64,000 nt of DNA, from assembly GCF_900115475.1 (NCBI RefSeq), contig NZ_FOWP01000001.1:62001-126000 (forward strand), in the 5' to 3' direction. The position numbers were made by a program, and so were the translations under genes. This document shows positions 18,711 through 32,197 of the stretch, in pieces. The notes beneath the pieces were generated by a model. The model had not been told where the DNA came from, ran no database searches, and was given only the letters and a program-made list of their open reading frames with translations. Numbering within the stretch: position 1 is the stretch's first letter; each line of letters begins with the position of its first letter. The DNA is from Ectopseudomonas composti (lineage in GTDB: Bacteria > Pseudomonadota > Gammaproteobacteria > Pseudomonadales > Pseudomonadaceae).

Positions 18711-19339
18711 CCCTTTACCTCCTGCAATGCTGCCTGATACCAGCGCTGGAACGCCGGCCAGCGATAGATGGTTTCAACATAGGCCGCAGCCGTTGTCGGC
18801 AACGCCACATGATAACTGCGCAGTCGCGCGGCGATCGGTGCGTAGAAGGCATCGGCGATGCTGGCCTGGCCAAATAGATAGTTACCGGTACTGGCGTAAC
18901 GCTCACGGCACCCGGCCCAGATCGCGCAGATGCGATCGATATCGGCCTGCGCCTCGTCAGGCAGTTCGGCCAGTGCCTTGTCCCGTGCCAGGTCCATGGG
19001 CAGATGACTGCGCAGCGCAGTGAAGCCGCTGTGCATTTCCGCACAGATGCTGCGTGCCAGCGCGCGAGCCTGACGTTCCTGCGGCCACAGCTGTGCCTCG
19101 GGGTAGCACTCAGCCAGGTACTCGGCAATCGCCAGGGAGTCCCACACAGCCCCCTGCTCAGTTAGCAGAACCGGCACCTTGCCGGTGGGCGAATAGCGCA
19201 ACAGTTGTGCGCGACTGTCAGGCTGAAACAAACGTACCCGCAGCTCTTCGCAGTCGGCACCGGCCAGATCGACCGCCAGCGCCGCACGCAGAGACCAGGA
19301 GGAATAGTTCTTGTCGCCAATCACCAGTTGCAGTGCCAT
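18707..19339 (-). CDS. Glutathione S-transferase family protein
   Basis: About 210 residues: thioredoxin-like N-terminal domain (MALQLVIGDKNYSSWSLRAAL, where the Ser pair is the likely glutathione-activating site; GKVPVLL holds the cis-Pro) and a helical C-terminal domain (about 85-205). I chose the ATG at 19339 because GAGG lies 9 bases upstream; an ATG three codons earlier (19348) is possible. Homologue of PA4401. Co-transcribed with the Nudix fusion by a GTGA overlap. Substrate unknown. Confidence 0.88.
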   Translation of the reverse strand: MALQLVIGDKNYSSWSLRAALAVDLAGADCEELRVRLFQPDSRAQLLRYSPTGKVPVLLTEQGAVWDSLAIAEYLAECYPEAQLWPQERQARALARSICAEMHSGFTALRSHLPMDLARDKALAELPDEAQADIDRICAIWAGCRERYASTGNYLFGQASIADAFYAPIAARLRSYHVALPTTAAAYVETIYRWPAFQRWYQAALQEVKG

Positions 19340-19410
19340 CTTGCGCATCCTCGCCTACGTTCTTGAAATACCTCGAAGTCGCTCGACGTTAAAAGCCCGC
19401 CCCCTGAATA

Positions 19411-19450
19411 GCAAATTCCCGCGCGTCATGGGGTCATGAGGCGCGGGAAT
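19411..19450 (-). terminator. Probable terminator of argJ
   Basis: Stem ATTCCCGCGC/GCGCGGGAAT (19415-19424 with 19441-19450) followed on the minus strand by TTTGCT; a weak T-run. Confidence 0.55.
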
Positions 19451-19469
19451 AATGTATGGCTGGGACTAA

Positions 19470-20687
19470 TCAGGTGCGGTATTCGGCGTTGATCTTGACG
19501 TACTCGTGGGACAGGTCGGTGGTCCAGATGGTCTCACTGCAGGTTCCGCGCCCCAGCTCGATGCGGATGGTGATTTCCTCACGCGCCATCACCGCTGCAC
19601 CCTGCTCTTCGGTGTAGGTGGTCGCACGGCAACCCTTGCTGGCGATGCACACCTCACCGAGGAACACGTCGATCTTGCTCACGTCAAGTTGCGCCACGCC
19701 GGCGTAGCCCACAGCAGCAAGGATACGCCCCCAGTTGGGGTCGGAGGCGAACAACGCGGTCTTGATCAGCGGTGAGTGGGCCACGGCGTAGGCCACGTCC
19801 AGGCACTCCTGATGGGTGCCACCACCGTTGACCTGGACGGTGACGAACTTGGTCGCCCCTTCGCCGTCACGGACGATGGCCTGCGCCACTTCCATGAACA
19901 CCTCGAACACCGCCTGCTTGAGCTTGGCGAACAGCTCGCCGGTCGCCTCGGTGATTTCCGCCAGCGCCGCCTGGCCGGTGGCGATCAGCATGCAGCAGTC
20001 GTTGGTGGAGGTGTCACCGTCGATGGTGATGCGGTTGAACGACTTGTTCGCCGCGTCGCGCACCAGGTCCTGCAGTACGCCTTGAGTGACCTTGGCGTCG
20101 GTGGCGATATAGCCAAGCATGGTGGCCATGTTCGGCCGGATCATCCCGGCACCCTTGGAGATACCGGTGACGGTGATGGTCACGCCATCGTGCTGGAATT
20201 GTCGACTGGCGCCCTTGGGCAGGGTGTCGGTGGTCATGATGCCGGTGGCGGCAGCTTCCCAGTTATCGGCCTTGAGGTCATCCAGCGCAGCCTGCAGCGC
20301 GGACTCGATCTTCTCCACCGGCAGCGGCTCGCCGATCACACCGGTGGAGAACGGCAGCACGGCACTTTCGGCAACACCGGTCAGCTCGGCCAGACGCGCA
20401 CAGGCGCGACGCGCACGAGCCAGACCATCGGCGCCGGTGCCGGCGTTGGCATTGCCGGTGTTGGTCAGCAAATAGCGTACTTCACCCCCGAGGCGCTCGC
20501 GGGTGATCAGTACAGGCGCCGCGCAGAAGGCGTTGGTGGTGGTCACCCCGGCGATGCGCGAACCTTCGGCACAGCGCATCACCACCACATCCTTGCGCCC
20601 GGGACGCTTGATACCGGCCGAGGCGATGCCCAGCTCGAAACCAGGAACCGGGTGCAGGGTAGACAGCGGGCCAAGACCAACAGCCAT
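19470..20687 (-). CDS. argJ: Bifunctional glutamate N-acetyltransferase / amino-acid acetyltransferase ArgJ
   Basis: 405 residues. Moves the acetyl group from N-acetylornithine to glutamate (and can use acetyl-CoA) in the cyclic arginine pathway. Start ATG 20687 ([16 protein letters not shown]) with AGGAG upstream; the frame is open 50 codons further, without homology. The self-cleavage and nucleophile site is Thr189 in [13 protein letters not shown], so the precursor should split into alpha and beta chains. Also conserved: [10 protein letters not shown] and, near the end, [18 protein letters not shown]. Downstream of secA in the same direction, separated by a terminator. Confidence 0.95.
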   Translation of the reverse strand: MAVGLGPLSTLHPVPGFELGIASAGIKRPGRKDVVVMRCAEGSRIAGVTTTNAFCAAPVLITRERLGGEVRYLLTNTGNANAGTGADGLARARRACARLAELTGVAESAVLPFSTGVIGEPLPVEKIESALQAALDDLKADNWEAAATGIMTTDTLPKGASRQFQHDGVTITVTGISKGAGMIRPNMATMLGYIATDAKVTQGVLQDLVRDAANKSFNRITIDGDTSTNDCCMLIATGQAALAEITEATGELFAKLKQAVFEVFMEVAQAIVRDGEGATKFVTVQVNGGGTHQECLDVAYAVAHSPLIKTALFASDPNWGRILAAVGYAGVAQLDVSKIDVFLGEVCIASKGCRATTYTEEQGAAVMAREEITIRIELGRGTCSETIWTTDLSHEYVKINAEYRT

Positions 20688-20738
20688 AAGGTGAGCTCCT
20701 TGTGAGACGTTGCTGACCGCCTGGCGGTCTGAAAGATG

Positions 20739-20773
20739 GTAAAACGCCGCGAACGGCAGAGCCGTCGCGGCGT
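20739..20773 (-). terminator. Terminator of secA
   Basis: Hairpin CGCCGCGA...CGCGGCG followed on the minus strand by TTTTACC; a second small hairpin (GACCGCC/GGCGGTC) follows at about 20716-20732. Confidence 0.7.
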
Positions 20774-20846
20774 CGTCGAGGGCGGCGACAGCATAGCCGA
20801 AGCCCTCTCTACTGCAAGCGCCTTCAGCGGCGCGCACCTGCCATTA

Positions 20847-23582
20847 TCAGCCGATCTGACCGTGGCAGTGCTTGTACTTCTTGCCCGAACCACAGGGGCA
20901 CGGCTCGTTACGGCCAACCTTCTGCTCGGCACGCACCGGGGCGGCAGCCACAGCGACATCACCCTCTTCGCCATTGCTTTCTTCAGCGACCAGCGCAGAG
21001 GCGTCGGCGTGCTGGAACTGCATACGCTCGGCCATGGCCTCGGCTTCGCGGCGCAGACGGGCCTCTTCCTCTTCGGGATCTTCGCGGCGAACCTGGACGT
21101 GGCTGAGCACGCGGATAGCGTCGCGCTTGATCGACTCCAGCAGCTCCTGGAACAGGGCGAAGGACTCGCGCTTGTATTCCTGCTTCGGGTTCTTCTGCGC
21201 ATAACCGCGCAGGTGAATACCGTGACGCAGGTGATCCATGGTCGACAGGTGGTCTTTCCACAGATCGTCCAGTACGCGCAGCAGAATCTGCTTCTCGAAG
21301 GTACGCAGCGCCTCGGCGCTGGCCTGGGTTTCTTTCTCGTTGTAAGCAGCCAGCAACTCGGCGAGGATGCGCTCGCGCAGGGTTTCCTCGTACAGCTTGT
21401 CGTCTTCGTCCAGCCACTGCTGAATCGGCAGCTTGATGCCAAAATCACTCTGCAGGGTGGATTCCAGGCCCGTTACGTCCCACTGCTCCGGCATCGACTG
21501 CGGCGGGATATGGCTGTTGACCGCAGCGGTCAGCACTTCCTCGCGGAACTCGGCGATGGTGTCGCCAACACTCTCGGCGGCCAGCAGGCTGTTGCGCATG
21601 TGGTAGATCACCTTGCGCTGCTCGTTGGCCACGTCATCGAATTCGAGCAGTTGCTTACGCATGTCGAAGTTGCGCCCCTCGACCTTGCGCTGGGCCTTCT
21701 CGATGGCATTGGTGACCATACGGTGCTCGATGGCCTCGCCGGACTGCATGCCCAGGGCCTTCATGAAGTTCTTCACCCGATCCGAGGCGAAGATGCGCAT
21801 CAGGTTATCTTCCAGCGACAGGTAGAAGCGGCTTGAGCCTGGATCGCCCTGACGACCAGAACGGCCGCGCAGCTGGTTGTCGATACGACGCGACTCGTGG
21901 CGCTCGGAGGCGATCACGTGCAGGCCGCCGGCTTCGATCACCTGCTGGTGACGCTTCTGCCACTCGCTCTTGATTTGCGCGATCTGCTCATCGGTTGGAT
22001 TTTCCAGCGCGGCGACTTCCACTTCCCAGTTACCACCGAGGAGGATGTCGGTACCACGACCAGCCATGTTGGTGGCGATGGTCAGCGCGCCCGGACGACC
22101 GGCCTGGGCGATGATTTCGGCTTCCTTGTCGTGGAACTTGGCGTTGAGCACCTTGTGCTCGATACCTTCCTTGTCCAACAACTGGCTGACGTACTCGGAC
22201 GTCTCGATGGTCGCGGTACCGACCAGGATCGGCCGGCCCTGAGCCTGGCAGTCCTTGATGTCGGCGATGATCGCCTGGTACTTCTCTTCCTGGGTCAGGT
22301 AGACCAGGTCGTTGAAGTCCTTGCGCGCGACCGGCTTGTTGGTCGGAATCACCATTACGTCCAGACCATAGATCTGGCGGAACTCGAACGCCTCGGTATC
22401 GGCGGTACCGGTCATACCGGACAGCTTGTTGTAGAGACGGAAGTAGTTCTGGAAGGTGGTCGAGGCGAGGGTCTGGCTCTCGGCCTGGATGTTCACCCCT
22501 TCCTTCGCTTCGATGGCCTGGTGCAGGCCCTCGGAAAGGCGGCGGCCCTGCATGGTACGGCCTGTGTGCTCGTCGATCAGGATCACCTGGCCGTTCTGCA
22601 CGATGTATTCGACATTGCGGTTGAACAGCTTGTGCGCACGCAGACCGGCGTAAACGTGAGTCAGCAGGCCGAGGTTGTGCGCGGAATAGAGACTCTCGCC
22701 TTCTGCCAGCAGGCCGGCTGCGGTGAGCATCTCCTCGACGTACTGGTGACCGGCTTCGTTGAGTTCGACCTGACGCGTTTTTTCGTCGACCTTGTAGTGA
22801 CCTTCCTGAGTCACCACGCCTTCTTCTTCCTCGATGTGCTGCTTGAGGCGCGGAATCAGCTTGTTGATCTCGATGTACAGCTTGGAGCTGTCCTCGGCCT
22901 GGCCGGAGATGATCAGCGGCGTCCGCGCTTCATCGATAAGGATGGAGTCCACTTCGTCGATCACGGCGAAATTCAGCTCGCGCTGGAATTTGTCTTCCAG
23001 GCTGAAGGCCATGTTGTCGCGCAGGTAGTCGAAACCGAATTCGTTGTTGGTGCCGTAGGTGATATCGGCGGCATAGGCGGCACGCTTCTCTTCCGGCGGC
23101 TGGAAGGGAGTGACGATACCGACGGACAGACCGAGGAATTCATACAGCGGGCGCATCCAGTTGGCATCGCGGCGGGCCAGGTATTCGTTGACCGTCACCA
23201 CGTGCACGCCCTTGCCGGACAGCGCGTTGAGGTAAACCGCCAGGGTACCGACCAGCGTCTTGCCCTCACCGGTACGCATCTCGGCGATCTTGCCTTCGTG
23301 CAGGGTCATACCGCCGATCAGCTGCACATCGAAGTGACGCATGCCCATCACTCGCTTACCGGCCTCACGGGCCACAGCGAAGGCTTCGGGAAGCAACTTG
23401 TCGAGGGTTTCGCCCTTGGCCAGACGGCCCTTGAACTCTTCGGTCTTGCCACGCAGTTGCTCGTCCGAGAGGGCGATCATCTGCTCTTCGAGGACGTTGA
23501 CGGACTGCACCGCCTTGAGCAAGCGTTTGACTTCACGCTCATTCTTGCTTCCGAAAAGTTTTTTAAACAGAGGCGCAAACAT
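20847..23582 (-). CDS. secA: Preprotein translocase ATPase SecA
   Basis: 911-residue motor of the Sec pathway, pushing unfolded preproteins through SecYEG. Start ATG 23582 ([22 protein letters not shown]); the open frame extends 28 codons beyond it but has no SecA sequence. Nucleotide-binding motifs: [20 protein letters not shown] (Walker A) and [20 protein letters not shown] (Walker B region), with GRGTDI and [13 protein letters not shown] in the second motor half. The C-terminal zinc-binding tail [14 protein letters not shown], which contacts SecB, is intact after a low-complexity Glu/Ala linker. No secM-like gene upstream. Confidence 0.98.
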   Translation of the reverse strand: MFAPLFKKLFGSKNEREVKRLLKAVQSVNVLEEQMIALSDEQLRGKTEEFKGRLAKGETLDKLLPEAFAVAREAGKRVMGMRHFDVQLIGGMTLHEGKIAEMRTGEGKTLVGTLAVYLNALSGKGVHVVTVNEYLARRDANWMRPLYEFLGLSVGIVTPFQPPEEKRAAYAADITYGTNNEFGFDYLRDNMAFSLEDKFQRELNFAVIDEVDSILIDEARTPLIISGQAEDSSKLYIEINKLIPRLKQHIEEEEGVVTQEGHYKVDEKTRQVELNEAGHQYVEEMLTAAGLLAEGESLYSAHNLGLLTHVYAGLRAHKLFNRNVEYIVQNGQVILIDEHTGRTMQGRRLSEGLHQAIEAKEGVNIQAESQTLASTTFQNYFRLYNKLSGMTGTADTEAFEFRQIYGLDVMVIPTNKPVARKDFNDLVYLTQEEKYQAIIADIKDCQAQGRPILVGTATIETSEYVSQLLDKEGIEHKVLNAKFHDKEAEIIAQAGRPGALTIATNMAGRGTDILLGGNWEVEVAALENPTDEQIAQIKSEWQKRHQQVIEAGGLHVIASERHESRRIDNQLRGRSGRQGDPGSSRFYLSLEDNLMRIFASDRVKNFMKALGMQSGEAIEHRMVTNAIEKAQRKVEGRNFDMRKQLLEFDDVANEQRKVIYHMRNSLLAAESVGDTIAEFREEVLTAAVNSHIPPQSMPEQWDVTGLESTLQSDFGIKLPIQQWLDEDDKLYEETLRERILAELLAAYNEKETQASAEALRTFEKQILLRVLDDLWKDHLSTMDHLRHGIHLRGYAQKNPKQEYKRESFALFQELLESIKRDAIRVLSHVQVRREDPEEEEARLRREAEAMAERMQFQHADASALVAEESNGEEGDVAVAAAPVRAEQKVGRNEPCPCGSGKKYKHCHGQIG

Positions 23583-23770
23583 ATCGACAGGATCTTCCGG
23601 CGAATGGATGGAGGTCGGCGCAAATCGCGACCTGGCAGCCAGCATGGCTGCGGGCGAAGGGGGCATTCTACCCGGAAAACTCAGGGAGGAAAGTGACGTT
23701 GTCAGCCCGTTGCTGCCGTGTGATGGCGCAGGCCACGCATCCCTGGCAAACCAAGGGCGCGGCGTGAAAC

Positions 23771-23800
23771 TTTATATGGGGATGAATGCTGGCAATTCAA
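23771..23800 (-). promoter_or_regulatory. Probable secA promoter
   Basis: On the minus strand TTGAAT (23800-23795), 18-base spacer, TATAAA (23776-23771), about 190 bases upstream of the secA start. A further -10-like TAGAAT lies at about 23665-23670. Confidence 0.5.
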
Positions 23801-23819
23801 GAGCGACGAGCCCTTTGGC

Positions 23820-24740
23820 TCACTCGACGCCGCTGGCGCGGGCGATGTACAGCGCGGGATTGACCTGACGGCCATCCTTGCTGACTTCGAAATGCACGTG
23901 ATAACCGGTGGAGCGACCACTGCGGCCGACCTTGGCGATGGTCTGGCCGCGCTGCACCAGATCACCGATCTGCACGGTATTGCTCTGGTTATGCGCATAG
24001 AGGGTGATGTAGCCATCGGCGTGGCTGACCTCCACCACATTGCCATAGCCATTCTTCTTGCCGGAGAAGGTAACGATGCCCGCCGCCACCGAGACCACAT
24101 CGCTACCTGGCTTGGAGGCAAAATCGATACCCTTGTGGACACTGACCCGGCCGGTCAGCGGGTGCACGCGACGACCGAAAGGCGACGACACATAACCTTG
24201 CAGAACCGGGCGACCAGAGAGGGTTTCAGCTTCACTCAGACGGCGCTCGCCAAGCAGTTGTTCCAGCACTTCCAGCTGCTGCTCGCGGCTTTCCACGCGC
24301 AGCGCCAGATCGTCCAGCGCACTCATGAACGGGGGAGGCGCATAGGCAGAAGCGCCCAGCGCATCTTCCGCACCACCCTGGCCGACACTGAGGGAGAAAT
24401 CGAACTCGCCTGCGTCCAGCTCCGCCAGCTCGGTGAGGCGCTCACCCAGTGCATCGAGCCGGGTCAGGCGGGCCTGCAATTCCGCGACATGCACAGCGAA
24501 GGCGTCGAGTTGGCGTTGAGCATCCTGACGCACCACACCGACCTGCTCGCGTTGCTGATCGAGCGCTTCGACCAGCGAGGTGTCGACCACGGGTTCGGCT
24601 GTCAGCCACTTGGCGCCCAGTGCGGCGCCGGCGCCAAGACTCAGAACCAGCAGCAAGGCCGCCGATAGCAGCAGCCAACGCAGGTCCAGATTGATCGTTC
24701 GCGCGGAACCGTGACGGCTATTGAGCAGGATGATATGCAT
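23820..24740 (-). CDS. Membrane-anchored M23 (LytM-type) metallopeptidase
   Basis: 306 residues from ATG 24740 (MHIILLNSRHGSARTINLD). One transmembrane helix at about 22-44 (WLLLSAALLLVLSLGAGAAL) with the rest periplasmic, a coiled coil at about 60-110, and a C-terminal peptidase M23 domain at about 190-290. Zinc-site motifs are HKGIDFA (HxxxD) and YHVHFEV (HxH), both intact, so a peptidoglycan endopeptidase is likely. Homologue of PA4404, divergent from dciA and upstream of secA. Substrate bond unknown. Confidence 0.9.
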   Translation of the reverse strand: MHIILLNSRHGSARTINLDLRWLLLSAALLLVLSLGAGAALGAKWLTAEPVVDTSLVEALDQQREQVGVVRQDAQRQLDAFAVHVAELQARLTRLDALGERLTELAELDAGEFDFSLSVGQGGAEDALGASAYAPPPFMSALDDLALRVESREQQLEVLEQLLGERRLSEAETLSGRPVLQGYVSSPFGRRVHPLTGRVSVHKGIDFASKPGSDVVSVAAGIVTFSGKKNGYGNVVEVSHADGYITLYAHNQSNTVQIGDLVQRGQTIAKVGRSGRSTGYHVHFEVSKDGRQVNPALYIARASGVE

Positions 24741-24818
24741 GGCTTCCCCTTTTCGCAGAACACAGGCCGGCAGCACGCTCTGCTACCATGACGGCTCTGC
24801 AACCTAAGGCTTCCTGCC

Positions 24819-25274
24819 ATGACGTTTCGTCCCTTGCCGGCCCAGGCACCCGCTAAGCTGTTACGCGAAGCAAAGCCCCTGAAAGCGCTGTTCGGTCAGG
24901 CGCAACGCCTTACCCACCTACAGCGTCTTGTCGAAAGCCAGCTACAACCTGCTGCCCGGGAACACTGTCATGTAGCGTCCTGGCGTGAAGGCTGCCTGCT
25001 ATTGATAGTGACCGATGGCCACTGGGCAACACGCCTGCGTTATCAGCAAAGAAGACTGCAACGACAACTACAGGCACTCGAAGAATTCGCGACCTTAACG
25101 AAAATCATGTTCAAGGTGCAACCGCAAGGCGGCCAGAATCGTGGAACCGGTCGCACCTTGCACTTGTCCAATAGCGCCGCACAAAGCATCCAGGCAACGG
25201 CCGAAGGCATTAGCGACCCCAGGCTGCGCGCCGCCTTAGAGCGTTTGGCCAGCCATACGCAGAAGGACGAATAA
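24819..25274 (+). CDS. dciA: DciA (DUF721) replicative helicase loader
   Basis: 151 residues. DUF721/DciA proteins are the ancestral loaders of the DnaB helicase in bacteria without DnaC/DnaI, including Pseudomonas. The conserved core lies at about 15-95, with HVASWREGCLLLIVTDGHWA and LRYQQRRLQRQL. The C-terminal half is Gln/Gly-rich and basic and probably disordered. Located beside secA and lpxC, as I recall for P. aeruginosa PA4405. Convergent with lpxC. Alternative reading: DUF721 protein of unknown role. Confidence 0.85.
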   Translation: MTFRPLPAQAPAKLLREAKPLKALFGQAQRLTHLQRLVESQLQPAAREHCHVASWREGCLLLIVTDGHWATRLRYQQRRLQRQLQALEEFATLTKIMFKVQPQGGQNRGTGRTLHLSNSAAQSIQATAEGISDPRLRAALERLASHTQKDE

Positions 25275-25373
25275 GCCCTCCTTCCGTTCGTCGGCAAACT
25301 TCACCTTGCTGCACTCGCCAGGTAAATGGCGCCAGTTTTTTGAAAACCGCCCTGCACCTAAACGGCACGCCAT

Positions 25374-25398
25374 AAAAAAGGCCACCCGAAGGTGGCCT
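25374..25398 (-). terminator. Terminator of lpxC (end of dcw cluster)
   Basis: Stem AGGCCACC/GGTGGCCT with CGAA loop, followed on the minus strand by six T. The hairpin has no long T-run on the + strand. Confidence 0.85.
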
Positions 25399-25424
25399 CA
25401 ACTGAAGCTGGAAAGAGAGTAGCT

Positions 25425-26354
<930 letters not shown>

Positions 26355-26387
26355 CTAGTTGCGAACTGTTTTCAACAATGGTCGGGG

Positions 26388-26393
26388 ATAATA
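26388..26393 (-). promoter_or_regulatory. Possible -10 element for lpxC
   Basis: Minus-strand TATTAT about 52 bases before the lpxC start; no clear -35 at 16-18 bases, so tentative. Confidence 0.3.
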
Positions 26394-26447
26394 GCAGAAC
26401 CGACCTTTGCTGAACACCAATCAACTTCATACTCCTGATACATTCCA

Positions 26448-27641
26448 TCAATCGGCCTGACGACGCAGGAAAGCCGGAATATCCAGGTAATCGAGATCAT
26501 CCTGGGTATTGAGCTTGGCTGCAGTGGCCGCACCGCCGTGGCTCTGACGCTGTACAGTCGGGCGCTCATAGTCCTTGTAGTTGACCGACTGCTCGCTGCG
26601 CGGCTGCGCGGCAGGCTGCTGGGCAACCGGCTGGCTGACGGCGACCTGAACGGTGTTGTCGACCACTTTGACCGGCTTCTCCATGCGCGCACCCAGACCG
26701 GTAGCGACCACGGTGACGTGCAGTTCGTCGCGCATGTCGGCATCGATCACGGTGCCGACCTTGACGGTGGCGTGCTCGGAAGCGAACTGCTCGATGATGT
26801 TACCCACGTCGGAGTACTCACCCAGTGACAGGTCCGGGCCGGCAGTGATGTTCACCAGAATGCCGCGAGCGCCCTGCAGGTTGACGTCTTCCAGCAGCGG
26901 GTTACGGATGGCCGCTTCGGTCGCTTCACGCGCACGGTTCGGACCGCTGGCGCAGCCAGTGCCCATCATCGCCATGCCCATCTCGCTCATCACGGTTTTC
27001 ACGTCGGCGAAGTCGACGTTGATCATGCCCGGACGCTTGATGATGTCGGAGATACCGCGCACGGCACCGGCCAGTACATCGTCAGCCTTGGCGAAGGCGG
27101 ACAGCAGGCTGGCGTCCTTACCGAGGATGGTCAGCAGCTTTTCGTTGGGGATGGTGATCAGCGAGTCGACGCTCTCGGACAGCGCGCGGATGCCCTCATC
27201 GGCGATGACCATGCGCTTCTTGCCTTCGAACGGGAACGGACGGGTCACCACGGCAACGGTGAGGATGCCCATCTCCTTGGCCACTTCGGCGATCACCGGA
27301 GCAGCGCCAGTGCCGGTACCACCACCCATGCCGGTGGTGATGAACACCATGTCGGTGCCTTGCAGCACTTCGGCGATGCGCTCGCGATCTTCCAGCGCGG
27401 CCTGACGACCGACCTCAGGATTGGCGCCAGCACCCAGGCCTTTGGTCACGCCTGGGCCGAGCTGCAGCACGGTGCGTGCACCGATGTTCTTCAGCGCCTG
27501 CGCATCGGTGTTGGCGCAGATGAACTCGACGCCCTCGATGTTGCTGACCGCCATGTGATTGACTGCGTTGCCGCCGCCACCACCGACACCGATTACTTTG
27601 ATCACCGCGCTTTGCGGAATGTTATCTACTAGTTCGAACAT
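26448..27641 (-). CDS. ftsZ: Cell division protein FtsZ
   Basis: 397-residue tubulin-like GTPase that forms the Z ring. N-terminus MFELVDNIPQSAVIKVIGVGGGG; GTP-binding signature GGGTGTGAAPV; T7-loop region VDFADVKTVMSEMG. A variable Gln/Pro linker (about 318-375) leads to the C-terminal peptide LDYLDIPAFLRRQAD that binds FtsA and ZipA. 42 bases after ftsA. Confidence 0.99.
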   Translation of the reverse strand: MFELVDNIPQSAVIKVIGVGGGGGNAVNHMAVSNIEGVEFICANTDAQALKNIGARTVLQLGPGVTKGLGAGANPEVGRQAALEDRERIAEVLQGTDMVFITTGMGGGTGTGAAPVIAEVAKEMGILTVAVVTRPFPFEGKKRMVIADEGIRALSESVDSLITIPNEKLLTILGKDASLLSAFAKADDVLAGAVRGISDIIKRPGMINVDFADVKTVMSEMGMAMMGTGCASGPNRAREATEAAIRNPLLEDVNLQGARGILVNITAGPDLSLGEYSDVGNIIEQFASEHATVKVGTVIDADMRDELHVTVVATGLGARMEKPVKVVDNTVQVAVSQPVAQQPAAQPRSEQSVNYKDYERPTVQRQSHGGAATAAKLNTQDDLDYLDIPAFLRRQAD

Positions 27642-27683
27642 GATCCCTCTCCTTCCTTTCTAGTTGTAACGCCTACTGCAAAT

Positions 27684-28931
27684 TTAGAAATTACCTTGCA
27701 CCCAACGCTTGATGCGCTCGAGTACCGGGGTTTTGCTCTCGTCCTGGTAAGGACTGCCCACCGACATGGAAATGCCGTCGTTCTGCTTCTGCAGCCCGTA
27801 CAGCAGCAAGCCCACACCGGTGGAATAAATCGGGTTGCGCACCACGTCGCCCATGCCTTTGACGCTGTGCGGCACGCCGAGGCGTACCGGCATATGGAAA
27901 ATCTCCTCGGCCAGCTCGACCGCGCCTTCCATCTTCGCCGTACCGCCAGTCATGACGATGCCGGCGGGAATCAGGTCTTCGTAGCCACTGCGGCGCAGCT
28001 CGGCCTGAACCAGGGTGAACAGCTCGTCGTAACGCGGCTCGACCACTTCGGCCAGGGACTGGCGCGACAGGTCGCGCGGCGGACGATCACCGACGCTCGG
28101 CACCTTGATGGTCTCGCCGGCACCGGCCAGCTTGGCCAGGGCGCAGGCGTAACGGATCTTGATTTCCTCGGCATACTGGGTCGGTGTACGCAGGGCCATG
28201 GCGATGTCGTTGGTGACCTGGTCACCGGCAATCGGGATCACCGCCGTGTGGCGAATCGCACCTTCGGTGAAGATGGCGATATCGGTGGTACCGCCGCCGA
28301 TGTCCACCAGGCACACGCCCAGCTCCTTCTCGTCCTCGGTCAGTACCGAATAAGCGGATGCCAGCTGCTCGAGGATGATGTCATCGACCTCCAGGCCACA
28401 GCGGCGCACGCACTTCTCGATGTTCTGCGCGGCGTTCACCGCGCAGGTGACCACATGCACCTTGGCTTCCAGGCGCACGCCAGACATACCCAGCGGCTCG
28501 CGCACGCCCTCCTGGTTGTCGATCACGTAGTCCTGCGCCAGGGTGTGCAGCACGCGTTGATCCGCCGGAATGGCGACAGCCTGCGCGGCGTCGAGCACGC
28601 GCTCGATATCGGCCGGGCTCACTTCGCGATCACGAATGGCGACGATGCCGTGGCTGTTCAGGCTGCGGATGTGATTGCCGGCCACGCCGACGAAGGCCGA
28701 GTGGATACGGCAGCCGGCCATCAACTGCGCCTCTTCCACGGCGCGCTGAATCGAGGCCACGGTGGATTCGATATTGACCACCACGCCCTTCTTCAGACCG
28801 CGCGACGGATGGGTGCCAATGCCGACGATTTCCAGCTGGCCATCGGCCGTCACCTCGCCCACCAGCGCCACCACCTTGGAGGTGCCGATGTCCAGGCCAA
28901 CGATCATCTTGCCGCTCTGCGCGCTACTCAT
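27684..28931 (-). CDS. ftsA: Cell division protein FtsA
   Basis: 415-residue actin-like ATPase tethering FtsZ to the membrane and activating the divisome. Phosphate-binding motifs GLDIGTSKVVALVG and CLVDIGGGTTDIAIF; SHS2 (1C) domain at about 85-165. The C-terminal amphipathic helix, ending ERIKRWVQGNF, is the membrane anchor. 15 bases after ftsQ. Confidence 0.98.
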   Translation of the reverse strand: MSSAQSGKMIVGLDIGTSKVVALVGEVTADGQLEIVGIGTHPSRGLKKGVVVNIESTVASIQRAVEEAQLMAGCRIHSAFVGVAGNHIRSLNSHGIVAIRDREVSPADIERVLDAAQAVAIPADQRVLHTLAQDYVIDNQEGVREPLGMSGVRLEAKVHVVTCAVNAAQNIEKCVRRCGLEVDDIILEQLASAYSVLTEDEKELGVCLVDIGGGTTDIAIFTEGAIRHTAVIPIAGDQVTNDIAMALRTPTQYAEEIKIRYACALAKLAGAGETIKVPSVGDRPPRDLSRQSLAEVVEPRYDELFTLVQAELRRSGYEDLIPAGIVMTGGTAKMEGAVELAEEIFHMPVRLGVPHSVKGMGDVVRNPIYSTGVGLLLYGLQKQNDGISMSVGSPYQDESKTPVLERIKRWVQGNF

Positions 28932-28946
28932 TAGTCCTGCCTCTCC

Positions 28947-29813
28947 TCAATTCACTTTCTGCTCGGCCGTGGCCGGCTCCACCGGCTCACGCCAGGCCAC
29001 GGCCAGGCCGTTGGCATAACGCAGGTCGATGCGCGCGATCTTCGCGCTCTGTTCTTTCAGTTCCCGCTCGTAGATCGCGGCGAACCGACGCATTTTTTCC
29101 ACCACGTGATCACGCCCCAGCAGGATGTCAATACGCTGGCCGCTGGCATTCTCGGTAGCCGAGAGGAACCAGCTGCCGCGCTCGCGCAGCTGCAGCCCAA
29201 CCACGGTGAAGCCCATCGGCCGCAGCAACTGGCTGAGCATCTGGTACTGCTGCATCACCTTCGGCTGCGCCCGCTTCGGACCGGACAGCTGCGGCAGATG
29301 CTGATAGTTGTCCAGCTCCTGCGGTGCGAACGCCTGGCCCTGGTTATTGAGCAGTGCCTCGTCACCCCAGCGGGCGATGGGCAACTGTTCTTCCAGGCGC
29401 ACATCGATCTGATCCGGCCAGACGCGACGCACTTCGGCATGGGCGATCCATGGCATGCGCTCCAGCTCTTCGCGCATACCGCGCAGATCGGCGCTGAAGA
29501 AGCTTGCCTCGATGAATGGCGCGATCCGCCGCTGCACCGCCTGCTGACTGATATAAGCCAGATCACCCTGCACGCTGATGCGCGCGATCGGGCGGTCGGC
29601 GTACGGCAGCAGTCGCTGTGCACCTTCGTAAGCCCCGAAGCCGAGCCCCACCAACAGCAGTGGCCAGAGCAAACGGCCCATCCAAGAGAAATCCGGCTTG
29701 GGCAGGCGCAGGCGCATCGGCTCCTTGGCCACCAGACGGCTGGCGCCACGCGGCGCGGGCTTGCCGCGTTGCGGAGCCCTCAGCGAGTCCTGATGACGCA
29801 GAGCGATGCTCAT
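28947..29813 (-). CDS. ftsQ: Cell division protein FtsQ
   Basis: 288-residue bitopic divisome protein. Basic cytoplasmic N-terminus, one transmembrane helix at about 46-66 ([17 protein letters not shown]), POTRA domain ([18 protein letters not shown]) and FtsQ beta domain in the periplasm, where it binds FtsL/FtsB. The ATG at 29813 lies 3 bases after the ddlB stop. Confidence 0.96.
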   Translation of the reverse strand: MSIALRHQDSLRAPQRGKPAPRGASRLVAKEPMRLRLPKPDFSWMGRLLWPLLLVGLGFGAYEGAQRLLPYADRPIARISVQGDLAYISQQAVQRRIAPFIEASFFSADLRGMREELERMPWIAHAEVRRVWPDQIDVRLEEQLPIARWGDEALLNNQGQAFAPQELDNYQHLPQLSGPKRAQPKVMQQYQMLSQLLRPMGFTVVGLQLRERGSWFLSATENASGQRIDILLGRDHVVEKMRRFAAIYERELKEQSAKIARIDLRYANGLAVAWREPVEPATAEQKVN

Positions 29814-29816
29814 CGC

Positions 29817-32189
<2,373 letters not shown>

Positions 32190-32197
<8 letters not shown>

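Noticed and set aside
21897-23696. 599-residue open frame on the + strand
   Set aside because: Lies antisense to secA; sequence is His/Asp/Val-rich as expected for the complement of high-GC codons and has no family features.
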